Shown here one piece after another: positions 43,801-45,204 of a DNA stretch of 64,000 nucleotides. Under the pieces are notes generated by a model that made no database searches, had not been told where the DNA came from, and saw only the letters and a program-made list of their open reading frames with translations. The first letter of the stretch is position 1. The number at the start of each line of letters is the position of its first letter. The stretch comes from Mactra quadrangularis (taxonomy: Eukaryota; Mollusca; Bivalvia; Venerida; Mactridae), in assembly GCA_025267735.1 (NCBI GenBank), contig CM046296.1, positions 18,564,464-18,628,463 of the forward strand, in the 5' to 3' direction. A program made the translations under genes and the position numbers.

Positions 43801-44148
43801 AATAGTACTGATACAACACCTAATTTAGAAGTATTACCATCGGTACCTGTATTTCTAAATCTTTCTGACGTTAGTCGTAAAACCAAACTTATTAAAATAC
43901 TCCCAGCTTTAGCTTCTCTTCAAGGAAATGTTGAATACAAAATTACCAATCGGGAGGATAAGTTATTCTTCTTGCGTGAGAAGAAAGGAATAAATTCCCT
44001 TCACGTTCGACGTAAAAAACTACAGGAAGGAATGGCTTACCATGTTGATATAGAAGCCAAACCGTTGCATCATGTACATGAAACTAATACTAATAATGAA
44101 AAACATGTAGGCGAATCTACGTTCAGTTTTTATATTTATGTTTTATAA
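1657..44148 (+). CDS. FBN: Fibrillin gene, 3' two-thirds (44 exons, 5' part outside window)
   Basis: Fibrillins are secreted glycoproteins that assemble into 10-nm extracellular microfibrils and help store TGF-beta-family ligands. Visible here: 5 TB (8-cysteine) domains, 32 EGF domains (31 with a calcium-binding start of the D-I-N/D-E-C type) and a C-terminal tail with RKKR and an asprosin-like domain. Exon lengths keep one open frame from 1657 to the TAA at 44146-44148. Introns between domain exons are phase 1; only the last three differ (phases 2, 1 and 0). The TB/cbEGF spacing (12, 2, 7, 5) matches human FBN1 from TB3 onward. Individual repeats are also position-specific, for example C-A-F-R-C in the third cbEGF after TB6 and K-N-L-I-G-T in the fourth. 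LTBPs share TB and cbEGF domains but lack this tail and this spacing, so fibrillin is the better call. Start codon, signal peptide, hybrid domains and promoter are upstream of the window. Introns not listed separately contain AT-rich sequence with no recognised function. Confidence 0.95.
1841..2104 (+). mobile_element. MITE-like element A, copy 1
   Basis: 264 bp, starting TATACCCCCGCTTCGAAG with an immediate GGGGGGTATA complement (short hairpin) and ending GTGAGCATTAGCTCACAGATTTACTTG. It begins 37 bp after the preceding exon. It carries a short TCCG/TGCG microsatellite. Shares copy-2 variants (ATAACATGCAGCAGCCTAATACT). The open frame inside it is a repeat by-product. Confidence 0.88.
2345..2590 (+). 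repeat. Degenerate SINE-like repeat
   Basis: tRNA-like head (GCAGTGGTCCAGTGTTAGGA) followed by a body with GTACTGTGRGGGAT/CTGAAGAT and GCAGACTTTAAA motifs that recur at 4385-4520 and 13300-13465. No intact box B is visible, so it is an old copy. Confidence 0.5.
2653..2820 (+). CDS. FBN: Fibrillin exon: TB linker plus cbEGF (cbEGF11 position)
   Basis: The exon first completes the preceding TB domain ([12 protein letters not shown], Cys 8), then encodes a full cbEGF starting DVNEC. Here linker and cbEGF are fused in one exon, whereas after the other four TB domains the linker is a separate small exon. Donor ACAG|GTAAGT. Confidence 0.94.
2921..3178 (+). mobile_element. MITE-like element A, copy 2
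   Basis: Second copy of the TATACCCC(C/T)GCTTCGAAG element, 258 bp, about 1.1 kb downstream of copy 1 and in the same orientation. It differs from copy 1 mainly in the TCCG microsatellite and a few substitutions, so the two are close relatives. Confidence 0.88.
4017..4142 (+). CDS. FBN: Fibrillin exon: cbEGF (cbEGF12 position)
   Basis: Starts DIDECR, six cysteines, hydroxylation-type Asn segment [10 protein letters not shown], donor ATGG|GTAAGT. Standard 126-bp single-domain exon. Confidence 0.94.
4178..4380 (+). repeat. Interspersed repeat D, diverged copy
   Basis: Matches the opening of 16726-17110 and 41158-41535: AATCTAAAATTATCTGCTTGC, then GGGTCACATTCAG, then TTGTTTACATGGTCTA. The most diverged of the three copies. 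Confidence 0.6.
4385..4520 (+). repeat. SINE-like body fragment
   Basis: Shares GTACTGTGAGGGAT, CTGAAGATGATTT and GGAAGCAGACTTTAAA with 2345-2590 and 13300-13465. Confidence 0.5.
4675..4809 (+). CDS. FBN: Fibrillin exon: cbEGF (cbEGF13 position)
   Basis: Starts DINECEQ, has [10 protein letters not shown] and a longer C5-C6 loop ([13 protein letters not shown]), making a 135-bp exon. Acceptor TTTCAG, donor GTTG|GTAAGA. Confidence 0.94.
5104..5240 (+). repeat. Interspersed repeat P, copy 1
   Basis: Contains GGGTTGTCTGAACAG, TTTAGCAGCTAGCA, GAGCAACCAGGCACCCACT and TGTAGACTG-like ends, repeated in the same order at 31973-32105. Confidence 0.6.
5800..5925 (+). CDS. FBN: Fibrillin exon: cbEGF (cbEGF14 position)
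   Basis: [12 protein letters not shown] start with a serine run, [10 protein letters not shown] core, donor ATAG|GTAATG. Six cysteines and 126 bp. Confidence 0.94.
6165..6380 (+). repeat. SINE-like repeat family c, + copy
   Basis: GGAAGGGTAGGTAAGTACTGGTTA and GTGTTAAACCCAATTA tail. The middle matches the reverse complement of 15965-16165. The tail resembles the GCATTAAACCCAACA end of the SINE at 25738. Confidence 0.6.
6463..6585 (+). CDS. FBN: Fibrillin exon: cbEGF (cbEGF15 position)
   Basis: Starts [23 protein letters not shown] core (short C2-C3 spacing, class-I-like), donor CTAG|GTAGGT. 123 bp. Confidence 0.93.
6872..7214. mobile_element. MITE-like element B, copy 1
   Basis: Terminal inverted repeats: left TGCTACAGTCCCATAAA, right TTTATGGGACTGAGGCA, 15 of 17 positions complementary. 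343 bp, with overlapping open frames on both strands but no recognisable protein. A second copy lies at 12320-12634. Confidence 0.8.
7649..7774 (+). CDS. FBN: Fibrillin exon: cbEGF (cbEGF16 position)
   Basis: [12 protein letters not shown] start; [10 protein letters not shown] core; donor ATTG|GTTAGT. Six cysteines. Confidence 0.94.
8244..8369 (+). CDS. FBN: Fibrillin exon: cbEGF (cbEGF17 position)
   Basis: [12 protein letters not shown] start, [10 protein letters not shown] core, donor GTTG|GTTTGT. Acceptor TTACAG. Confidence 0.94.
8941..10125. mobile_element. Foldback-type element E with large palindrome
   Basis: 8943-9087 is an imperfect palindrome: AGAATATTAGGTTTGTG at the left is answered by CACTAACCTAATATTCT at the right, with complementary AGTTTATCCGGC and GCCGGATAAACT inside and a GAATAAAC core. 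ATTTATCCTACTCGC (about 9090) is answered in inverted orientation by GGGGTAGGATAAAT near 10106-10119, which bounds the element. The interior (9100-10100) has no long open frame and contains a TGACGTCA palindrome at 9393-9400. The right edge lies about 20 nt before the next exon. Confidence 0.65.
10143..10265 (+). CDS. FBN: Fibrillin exon: cbEGF (cbEGF18 position)
   Basis: Acceptor TTTCAG|ACATTG gives [12 protein letters not shown]. The C3 region [15 protein letters not shown] and the GFEGDGFTC ending resemble the matrilin/nidogen-type cbEGF. Donor AGAG|GTATGA. Confidence 0.94.
11088..11379. repeat. Interspersed repeat C, copy 1
   Basis: About 290 bp shared with 36717-37032: TTTGGCGAAACACGGG, GTTAACAATTG, GAAACTTCATACAATGATAACATA, and an end of TTCCACATTACATTTCTTGT. 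Its right edge is 18 nt from the next 3' splice site. Confidence 0.8.
11398..11517 (+). CDS. FBN: Fibrillin exon: cbEGF (cbEGF19 position)
   Basis: [17 protein letters not shown] start, [10 protein letters not shown] core, GFAGDGFVC ending, donor GATG|GTATAA. 120 bp. Confidence 0.94.
11590..11830. repeat. Degenerate dispersed repeat
   Basis: GAAAAATTTTCTACTCCACTTTTTG and AAAATATACCAGGA-type motifs resemble the internally repeated block at 19120-19790. Confidence 0.4.
12087..12212 (+). CDS. FBN: Fibrillin exon: cbEGF (cbEGF20 position)
   Basis: [12 protein letters not shown] start, [10 protein letters not shown] core, acidic C5-C6 loop (ASEDEKEC), donor GAAG|GTATGT. Confidence 0.94.
12320..12634. 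mobile_element. MITE-like element B, copy 2
   Basis: Second copy of 6872-7214. Left AGCTACAGTTCCATAAA, right TTTATGGGACTGAGGCA; shorter inside (a deletion after GGGCACCGTAC). Confidence 0.8.
13300..13465 (+). repeat. SINE-like body fragment
   Basis: GAGCAAGAAATTTACC, GGTACTGTGAGGGATCACC and GAGGCAAACTTTAAACC match the bodies at 2345-2590 and 4385-4520. Confidence 0.5.
13504..13629 (+). CDS. FBN: Fibrillin exon: cbEGF (cbEGF21 position)
   Basis: [12 protein letters not shown] start, [10 protein letters not shown] core, donor ACAG|GTTTGT. Six cysteines, 126 bp. Confidence 0.94.
13675..13775 (+). repeat. tRNA-like SINE head, + strand
   Basis: AGGATGGTAGAGTGTCTG (box A-like) and GTTGGTTGAATCTTGG (box B-like) at tRNA-like spacing, without matching acceptor stems. 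Confidence 0.5.
13980..14065 (-). repeat. tRNA-like SINE head, - strand
   Basis: On the - strand: GATAGCTCATTCAGGAGAGC, then CATCTTGTAAGCCAGGGG, then CGTTTCAAGACC. This reads like a tRNA A box, an anticodon-loop-like TTGTAAG and a degraded B box. The acceptor stem is poor, so a SINE remnant is likelier than a working tRNA gene. Confidence 0.5.
14112..14266. repeat. AT-rich minisatellite, about 19-bp unit
   Basis: Repeats of AAAAACTTTGTAAAATGCC/GTC, with a 12-bp spacer (AAAAACATGTC) inserted periodically to give a roughly 50-bp higher-order period. Confidence 0.9.
14351..14473 (+). CDS. FBN: Fibrillin exon: cbEGF (cbEGF22 position)
   Basis: [16 protein letters not shown] start, [10 protein letters not shown] core, donor ATAG|GTTTGT. 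Last of twelve cbEGFs before the TB4-position domain. Confidence 0.94.
15052..15219 (+). CDS. FBN: Fibrillin exon: TB domain (TB4 position)
   Basis: Cys 1-7: [26 protein letters not shown]; Cys 8 follows in the next exon. Vertebrate FBN1 TB4 carries the integrin-binding RGD, but the equivalent loop here reads RYTGRCD and has no RGD. The only donor that keeps phase 1 is ACTG|GTTGGT, a weak site. Confidence 0.92.
15965..16165 (-). repeat. tRNA-derived SINE family c, - copy
   Basis: On the - strand: CCTGTAGAGCAGTTGGTAGC (A box), then GGTTCAAATATCACC (B box), then GGAAGGGTAGGTGAGTACTGG, matching 6165-6380. Confidence 0.65.
16190..16258 (+). CDS. FBN: Fibrillin exon: TB4 linker with Cys 8
   Basis: 69 bp encoding [13 protein letters not shown] and a short hydrophilic tail. 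The Y-K-x-L-C motif supplies the eighth TB cysteine, as in vertebrate fibrillins. Acceptor TTTCAG, donor GAAG|GTACGG. Confidence 0.9.
16726..17110 (+). repeat. Interspersed repeat D, copy 2
   Basis: About 380 bp shared with 41158-41535: ACCTGATCTAAAATTTTCTGC, GAATAATACCGCTGTTAAAT, TGGTCTAAAAATAGAAAT, TCTAGATGAAAGCT. Followed by a family-b SINE tail to about 17235. Confidence 0.8.
17111..17235 (+). repeat. SINE family b, 3' fragment
   Basis: CCTTGAGCAAGATACTTTAT, CAGGAAGCAGACT and AACTTATTTCACAATTAAGC match the 3' half of 40358-40581. Confidence 0.55.
17298..17423 (+). CDS. FBN: Fibrillin exon: cbEGF (cbEGF23 position)
   Basis: [12 protein letters not shown] start, [10 protein letters not shown] core, donor GTTG|GTAAGA. 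First of two cbEGFs between the TB4- and TB5-position domains. Confidence 0.94.
17868..17990 (+). CDS. FBN: Fibrillin exon: cbEGF (cbEGF24 position)
   Basis: [12 protein letters not shown] start, [10 protein letters not shown] core (N-F-S is a possible N-glycosylation sequon), donor ATGG|GTTAGT. Confidence 0.94.
18205..18425 (+). repeat. SINE family a, 5'-truncated copy
   Basis: GAGCTTGGTCATAAAGTAAT, CTGATTCTGAATCATG, GGCAGTTGTTAGTCAGTGA and GTGTTGCTATGACATTTAACCCAACA match 25738-26034 without the tRNA head. Confidence 0.75.
18756..18926 (+). CDS. FBN: Fibrillin exon: TB domain (TB5 position)
   Basis: Acceptor TATAG|ACATGAG. Cys 1-7: [29 protein letters not shown]. Donor CAC|GTATGT, phase 1. 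The TB5 region of human FBN1 is a hotspot for short-stature dysplasia mutations; nothing equivalent can be judged here. Confidence 0.93.
19120..19790. repeat. Degenerate internally repeated block
   Basis: Two to three diverged repeats of a unit containing CTACTGCTTTCAGATT, GAACCCAAGT, CATCATGTG, AAATATCAATTTTT and AAAATGTCCCCGG, about 400 bp apart. Confidence 0.55.
19997..20035 (+). CDS. FBN: Fibrillin microexon: TB5 linker with Cys 8
   Basis: 39 bp encoding [11 protein letters not shown]; its L-D-L-C supplies TB cysteine 8. Acceptor TTTTAG|GTGAAC, donor AGAA|GTAAGA. The frame is kept with both neighbours. Smallest exon of the gene. Confidence 0.88.
20375..20509 (+). CDS. FBN: Fibrillin exon: cbEGF (cbEGF25 position)
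   Basis: Starts [14 protein letters not shown]3-C4 loop lengthened ([12 protein letters not shown]), giving 135 bp. Donor GAAG|GTATAG, where +4 onward belongs to an inserted element. Confidence 0.93.
20513..20636. mobile_element. Short TIR element N touching the 5' splice site
   Basis: Left TAGTATAACGTCCC and right GTTATGCTGTA are imperfect inverted repeats flanked by TA (20511-20512 and about 20635-20636). Three ACAACAGCCAC-type subrepeats lie inside, and GTTGTAGAGAGG answers them at the other end. Confidence 0.55.
21313..21530. repeat. Tandemly duplicated hairpin element F
   Basis: Two copies, about 108 bp apart, of ATCCTCTATATGGTATGTTT, then a hairpin (AACGGTCGTAACTC / GAGTTACGACCGTTT with AAGAAAAG loop), then GTTATACATGTATTAATA. 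The second copy ends about 8 nt before the next 3' splice site. Confidence 0.85.
21538..21666 (+). CDS. FBN: Fibrillin exon: cbEGF (cbEGF26 position)
   Basis: [18 protein letters not shown] start (longer C2-C3 spacing, as at this position in vertebrates), [10 protein letters not shown] core, donor GTAG|GTTAGT. Confidence 0.94.
22305..23008. mobile_element. Foldback element G, decayed copy
   Basis: 22305-22480 is a decayed palindrome (ACAGTTGTCTATATTTTGTTG at the left, CAACAAAATACAG and ACTGTATGTTATTTC at the right). The tail at 22940-23008 (GAGTGAAAGCACATATGCC, TTAGAATCTTCAATAA) matches the tail of the intact copy at 61771-62312. Confidence 0.7.
23035..23160 (+). CDS. FBN: Fibrillin exon: cbEGF (cbEGF27 position)
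   Basis: [12 protein letters not shown] start, [10 protein letters not shown] core, donor TTAG|GTAAAC. Six cysteines. Confidence 0.94.
23399..23669 (+). mobile_element. MITE-like element A, copy 3
   Basis: 271 bp with a longer TCCG/TCCA microsatellite. Shares ATACCATGCAGCAGCCTGAA and GATTTTGGCGGGGG with copy 4 rather than with copies 1 and 2. Confidence 0.88.
24172..24319. mobile_element. TIR element I, copy 1
   Basis: Left TATAGTCTGTTTTTTCTCAACTG plus AATAATTTCATGGTGACTT; right CACCGTGAAATTATTCAAGC plus TTGACAGTTGAGAAAAAATGGACTATA. Long inverted arms around a short spacer; 148 bp. Confidence 0.8.
24419..24541 (+). CDS. FBN: Fibrillin exon: cbEGF (cbEGF28 position)
   Basis: [12 protein letters not shown] start, [15 protein letters not shown] core with an N-G-T sequon, as at this region in vertebrate FBN1. 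Donor GAAG|GTATTT. Confidence 0.94.
24953..25322 (+). repeat. 39-bp intronic minisatellite with splice-acceptor-like motif
   Basis: About nine and a half copies of a 39-bp unit (TATTTGATATTAAAAGTAAA, then ACTTACAGATGTTTGTGTT). The last six units share a T-for-A change (AAAAGTTAAAC) and GTGTC for GTGTT, so they are a recent sub-expansion. 39 is a multiple of 3, so a 119-residue frame stays open by arithmetic. The array ends about 24 nt before the next real acceptor. Confidence 0.95.
25347..25472 (+). CDS. FBN: Fibrillin exon: cbEGF (cbEGF29 position)
   Basis: [12 protein letters not shown] start, [10 protein letters not shown] core, donor AGAG|GTTTGT. Acceptor TTACCAG. Confidence 0.94.
25738..26034 (+). 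mobile_element. tRNA-derived SINE family a, full copy
   Basis: tRNA-like head at about 25737-25808: GCCCGGCTAGCTCAGTTGG, GGTTCGATTCCCAGGCCGGGC, with a perfect 7-bp acceptor stem and both internal promoter boxes. The D arm is degraded and the anticodon stem is poor. The body (GAGCTTGGTCATGAAATTAT) and tail GTTGCTATGGCATTAAACCCAACA followed by (AAAC)n mark a SINE, not a working tRNA. Tail and layout resemble molluscan SINEs. Confidence 0.85.
26152..26164 (+). repeat. Poly-G tract
   Basis: Uninterrupted run of 13 G, unusual in this AT-rich intron. Confidence 0.9.
26468..26512. repeat. ATGATATGAA simple repeat
   Basis: Short array of GATATGAAAT-type units. Confidence 0.75.
26684..26809 (+). CDS. 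FBN: Fibrillin exon: cbEGF (cbEGF30 position)
   Basis: [12 protein letters not shown] start, [10 protein letters not shown] core, donor GAAG|GTTTGT. Confidence 0.94.
26921..27332. mobile_element. TIR element L (hAT-like non-autonomous)
   Basis: Perfect 18-bp terminal inverted repeats TTAGAGCTGTCATTGATT / AATCAATGACAGCTCTAA, followed inward by inverted ATCGATATCG-type sequence. The flanks read TATATTT on both sides, consistent with a 7-8 bp target duplication. 412 bp, no coding capacity. Confidence 0.75.
27657..27782 (+). CDS. FBN: Fibrillin exon: cbEGF (cbEGF31 position)
   Basis: [12 protein letters not shown] start (Phe at the usual Ile/Val), [10 protein letters not shown] core, donor CTAG|GTTTGT. 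Confidence 0.94.
28244..28402 (+). CDS. FBN: Fibrillin exon: TB domain (TB6 position)
   Basis: Cys 1-7: [25 protein letters not shown]. Contains NMT, a possible N-glycosylation sequon. Starts DLRQGSCY, parallel to D-L-R-x-S-Y-C-Y at TB6 in vertebrates. Donor GAAG|GTATGT. Confidence 0.94.
28436..28515. repeat. Hairpin element F, solitary copy
   Basis: GGTCGTAACTCAATGTAAGAA followed by GAGCGAGTTACGATGG; same core as 21313-21530, more decayed. Confidence 0.7.
28541..28745 (+). repeat. SINE family b copy with duplicated head
   Basis: Two successive tRNA-like heads (GACTGGTTATCATTGG...GTTGGTTCAAACC and GACTGGTAATTATTTG...GATGGTTCAAATC) precede one body (CCTTGAGCAAGAAACATTAT, GGGGGACTTGGATGCAGAC). 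Confidence 0.6.
29015..29068 (+). CDS. FBN: Fibrillin exon: TB6 linker with Cys 8
   Basis: 54 bp encoding [14 protein letters not shown]-x-x-L-C supplies TB cysteine 8. Acceptor TTACAG, donor AAAG|GTATAC. Confidence 0.9.
29925..30050 (+). CDS. FBN: Fibrillin exon: cbEGF (cbEGF32 position)
   Basis: [12 protein letters not shown] start, [10 protein letters not shown] core (identical spacing to the vertebrate counterpart), donor GTTG|GTGAGT. Confidence 0.94.
30707..30826 (+). CDS. FBN: Fibrillin exon: cbEGF (cbEGF33 position)
   Basis: [16 protein letters not shown] start with an N-G-T sequon, [10 protein letters not shown] core, GFLPGP ending that parallels G-F-E-P-G-P in human FBN1. 120 bp, donor GAAG|GTAAGT. 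Confidence 0.95.
30850..30961 (+). pseudogene. Duplicated 3' half of the cbEGF33-type exon plus its donor
   Basis: A 103-bp shifted copy of the preceding exon's second half and its first intron bases. It starts AGAATACACCTGGTGG, has a matching GTATGTGAAG|GTAAGTTATG donor, and is followed by TTGTTTATGTGA in both copies. There is no acceptor at its 5' end. Reading through from the true exon meets a TGA in the copied intron piece, so it cannot code in frame. Confidence 0.92.
31548..31670 (+). CDS. FBN: Fibrillin exon: cbEGF (cbEGF34 position)
   Basis: [12 protein letters not shown] start and [14 protein letters not shown] core, close to the C-A-F-R-C-V-N pattern at this position in vertebrate fibrillin. 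Donor GAAG|GTTTGA. Confidence 0.95.
31973..32105 (+). repeat. Interspersed repeat P, copy 2
   Basis: TTTTAGCAGCTAGCATT, CCACCCAAAAGAAATTTTTGG and CGAGCAACCAGACACACACT parallel 5104-5240. Confidence 0.6.
32281..32400 (+). CDS. FBN: Fibrillin exon: cbEGF (cbEGF35 position)
   Basis: [12 protein letters not shown] start; [10 protein letters not shown] core nearly matches the C-K-N-L-I-G-T-Y-M-C core at this position in human FBN1. Donor ACAG|GTTAGT. Confidence 0.95.
32915..33040 (+). CDS. FBN: Fibrillin exon: cbEGF (cbEGF36 position)
   Basis: [12 protein letters not shown] start, [10 protein letters not shown] core, donor CTAG|GTAAGA. Confidence 0.94.
33343..33492 (+). CDS. FBN: Fibrillin exon: TB domain (TB7 position)
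   Basis: [16 protein letters not shown] opening parallels N-R-E-G-Y-C-F-T-E-V-L in human TB7. Then [17 protein letters not shown]. Donor ACTA|GTAAGT. Last TB of the protein. Confidence 0.95.
33779..33812. repeat. ATA/TAA microsatellite
   Basis: TAATAATAATAATAAT followed by TTATTATGATAATAAT. Confidence 0.85.
33852..34776. mobile_element. TIR element M, about 925 bp
   Basis: Terminal inverted repeats TACAGTCAAACCTGTCTATA and TAATACAGGTTCCACTGTA. Inner parts also match in inverted order: GTGACCACTATA-type at the left against TATAAAGGTGACCGTTA at the right. Interior AT-rich, no transposase frame: a non-autonomous DNA transposon. Confidence 0.75.
34944..34997 (+). CDS. FBN: Fibrillin exon: TB7 linker with Cys 8
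   Basis: 54 bp encoding [16 protein letters not shown] supplies TB cysteine 8, as in F-K-K-L-C-P of FBN1. Acceptor TTACAG|GTGCC, donor AATG|GTAGGT. Confidence 0.9.
35416..35538 (+). CDS. FBN: Fibrillin exon: cbEGF (cbEGF37 position)
   Basis: [12 protein letters not shown] start, [10 protein letters not shown] core, [10 protein letters not shown] ending (vertebrates have G-Y-T-P-D-I-T-G). Donor ACAG|GTGAGT. Confidence 0.94.
36717..37032. repeat. Interspersed repeat C, copy 2
   Basis: Matches 11088-11379 over its whole length and in the same orientation, ending at the same TTCCACATTACATTTCTTGT. Confidence 0.8.
37150..37272 (+). CDS. FBN: Fibrillin exon: cbEGF (cbEGF38 position)
   Basis: [12 protein letters not shown] start, [14 protein letters not shown] core (short C2-C3), donor TCAG|GTAAGT. 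The acceptor ATATAG is preceded by a purine-rich, weak tract. Confidence 0.93.
37905..38232. mobile_element. Foldback element H
   Basis: 37914-38076 is a hairpin with about 70-nt arms and about five mismatches (TCGTACACAGCTTGAAAAGTC is answered exactly by GACTTTTCAAGCTGTGTACGA), loop about 24 nt. A partial inverted end (GTCCAATACGAAAATAATAT, GGGAATATACTGGACGG) lies at 38170-38232. Confidence 0.8.
38302..38421 (+). CDS. FBN: Fibrillin exon: cbEGF (cbEGF39 position)
   Basis: [16 protein letters not shown] start; A-T-x-Q-H-N-C is shared with human FBN1 at this position. [10 protein letters not shown] core, donor ATAG|GTAATC. Confidence 0.95.
39080..39256. mobile_element. TIR element I, copy 2
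   Basis: Left TTTTTTTTTCTCAACTGTCA, right TCACCGTGAAATTATTCAAAC and AAAACGGACTATGATA. Same ends as 24172-24319 with a different middle. Its right edge is 27 nt before the next 3' splice site. Confidence 0.78.
39284..39412 (+). CDS. FBN: Fibrillin exon: cbEGF (cbEGF40 position)
   Basis: [12 protein letters not shown] start, [10 protein letters not shown] core, donor ATTG|GTTTGT. 129 bp. Confidence 0.94.
39478..39600 (+). repeat. SINE family a fragment
   Basis: GGGCAGAGCATACTTTTTGTG, AAGCTTGGTCATGAAATCAT and GATTCTAAATCATG match the middle of 25738-26034. Head and tail are missing. Confidence 0.7.
40201..40311 (+). CDS. FBN: Fibrillin exon: cbEGF (cbEGF41 position)
   Basis: [14 protein letters not shown] start, [10 protein letters not shown] core, very short C5-C6 loop; 111 bp. 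Donor TATG|GTTTGT. Confidence 0.93.
40358..40581 (+). mobile_element. tRNA-derived SINE family b
   Basis: GGCCTGGTCAAGCAGTTACA (A-box region), GTGTTGGTTCGAATCCCATCC (B box), then TTGTTTCC...AAGAAACATTATCC, GGGGGACCAGGAAGTGGACT and AACTTGTTTCACAATTGAGC. Other copies: 43085-43300, 28541-28745 and 17111-17235. Confidence 0.7.
40891..40993 (+). CDS. FBN: Fibrillin exon: last EGF (cbEGF43 position), atypical Ca site
   Basis: Encodes [20 protein letters not shown] and [13 protein letters not shown]. The sixth cysteine is in the next exon (GHC), the same split seen in vertebrate fibrillin tails (G-x-G-H-C). The D-x-D/N-E start is lost (EVDVC) and the core Asn is absent, so calcium binding is doubtful. 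Phase-2 donor GAAGG|GTACAA. Confidence 0.88.
41158..41535 (+). repeat. Interspersed repeat D, copy 3
   Basis: Near full-length match to 16726-17110, from ACCTGATCTAAAATTTTCTGC to GATTCTGTACGATGATGCTC. Confidence 0.8.
42013..42203 (+). CDS. FBN: Fibrillin exon: unique C-terminal region with furin site
   Basis: Acceptor CTTGTAG. Opens GHCIQT (Cys 6 of the last EGF). Then come an acidic/proline-rich stretch, [11 protein letters not shown] (counterpart of A-C-Y-E-C-K-I-N-G) and SSRKKRSL. The RKKR codons are at 42176-42187. In vertebrates furin cuts here, and this is required for microfibril assembly. Donor AATG|GTAAGT. Confidence 0.93.
42216..42372. repeat. Short foldback repeat
   Basis: AAGGCTTGACATTTAAGG at the left against AATAATGTTGAGCCCTGAT at the right form imperfect inverted ends around GTTGTCTGATTGCC and related inverted sequence. 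A relative lies at about 25517-25620. Confidence 0.45.
42530..42790 (+). repeat. SINE family a copy
   Basis: GGAATCAATTCCCAGGCAGG (degraded B box), TGATTCTAAATCATG and GAAGTATGCACCTAGTAA match 25738-26034. The tail is decayed. Confidence 0.7.
42821..43056 (+). CDS. FBN: Fibrillin exon: acidic propeptide segment ending RPRR
   Basis: Encodes 79 residues downstream of RKKR. An acidic run (seven consecutive Asp, then NDDEE) comes from a GAT microsatellite at about 42885-42920. The end is basic ([11 protein letters not shown]). RPRR at 43045-43056 fits the R-x-K/R-R furin consensus. Acceptor TTTTTTAG, donor AGG|GTAAGT, phase 0. No homologue recognised for the acidic part. Confidence 0.9.
43085..43300 (+). 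repeat. SINE family b copy
   Basis: TTGTTTCCTTGAACAAGAAAC, GGAGGACAAGGAAGTAGACT and GAACTTGTTTCACAATCC. The head is decayed. Confidence 0.6.
43759..44148 (+). CDS. FBN: Fibrillin terminal exon: asprosin-like C-terminal domain
   Basis: 129 residues then TAA. A Ser/Lys-rich lead is followed by [13 protein letters not shown] (vertebrates: F-N-I-S-H-V-S), [11 protein letters not shown], a [11 protein letters not shown] core, [14 protein letters not shown] and a beta-rich end. Conserved features against the human FBN1 tail are the N-x-S sequon, L-P-A-L and G-I-x-x-L-H. In mammals this region is released as the secreted peptide asprosin; a hormone role here is not implied. Acceptor TTTTACAG. Confidence 0.94.
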   Translation, partial: SNQLRRHPSKSKKSNSTDTTPNLEVLPSVPVFLNLSDVSRKTKLIKILPALASLQGNVEYKITNREDKLFFLREKKGINSLHVRRKKLQEGMAYHVDIEAKPLHHVHETNTNNEKHVGESTFSFYIYVL

Positions 44149-44560
44149 CGATTAAAATATATCATATGAAATTTGGCTATAACTTTTATTAGATTCTAAG
44201 AGACAATATAACAGTGATTGTTTGTTGATGTTGTTGTATATCATACATGTTGTTGCTACATCTATTAGTAATTTTACTTTGTGTTATGTAGTGCAGTAGT
44301 TTACAATTTGAGACTTTAGTTTTTACTATAGACTAAATATTATAAATGCCAGTATGAACTATATTATAAACTATTTTTTGTATTAATGTATTATATTATT
44401 GCTTATTTTGTCTATGAAGTCATTTGCCTTTATTGTTTTTTTAGTGTATTCAATTTATTTGTTTGTAAAATATGATGTAACTTCATGTATTTGTAACAGA
44501 GGTATAAAACGGCTTTCTTACTCCCTTACCTGAAACCTAGCTTTTATGACAATGTGTTAT
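44149..44560 (+). other. Presumed start of 3' UTR
   Basis: AT-rich non-coding sequence directly after the stop. ATTAAA at 44151-44156 is too close to the stop to be persuasive as a poly(A) signal. Where the transcript ends is not decided by the sequence; AATAAA occurs at 45205-45214 and repeatedly at 45.8-46.1 kb. Confidence 0.5.
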
Positions 44561-44843
44561 TATACCCCCGCTTCGAAGAAGAGGGGGGTATACTGTTTTA
44601 CCCTTGTCCGTGCGTGCGTGCGTGTGTGCGTCCGTCCGTCCGTCCGTTACAAAATTTCCGTCACAGTTTTCTCAGCAACTATACCATGCAGCAGCCTGAA
44701 ACTTTGCATATTGCTTCATCCTATAGTCCCATGTGGTGTAAAGCGATTTCATGCTCCTTACTCATTTACTTCCTGTTTGTCCCATATTTTTAGATTTTGG
44801 CGGGGGTATCACTAGTGAGCATTAGCTCACAGATTTACTTGTT
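44561..44843 (+). mobile_element. MITE-like element A, copy 4
   Basis: 283 bp, longest copy because of an expanded GCGT/TCCG microsatellite. Groups with copy 3 by shared substitutions. Lies about 410 bp after the stop, so it may be inside the 3' UTR. Confidence 0.88.
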
Positions 44844-45204
44844 GTGTATGTTTACTACTCATAAGGTTGTGGATTTAGTCCTACTTTGAACCATCCGGTT
44901 ACAAATACCACACAATATAAATAGCCCTTCAGGAATAATGAGATTTCTTTATTAAATTGTACCAAAACATTCAAGGTCTTAGAATTAAATGATGAAAGTC
45001 TGATAAGGATGGATGAATGTAGCAGACATACAAAATATCACTTCTAGCTATTTTTTTATGAGGGCATGTACAAGGGGCAATTACGACTAGGAAGGTTGTG
45101 GGTTCAACCCCATGGGTTTTTATTGTGTAACATGTAGATTAAGACTTTTCGACATACATGTATATTTTATTTCATATCTTACTTTGCCTTTAGAAAATAT
45201 TTCA

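Noticed and set aside
1657..44148. LTBP, fibulin or Notch-type gene instead of fibrillin
   Set aside because: TB plus cbEGF excludes Notch and fibulin. The C-terminal RKKR with an asprosin-like domain and the 12-2-7-5 spacing exclude LTBP.
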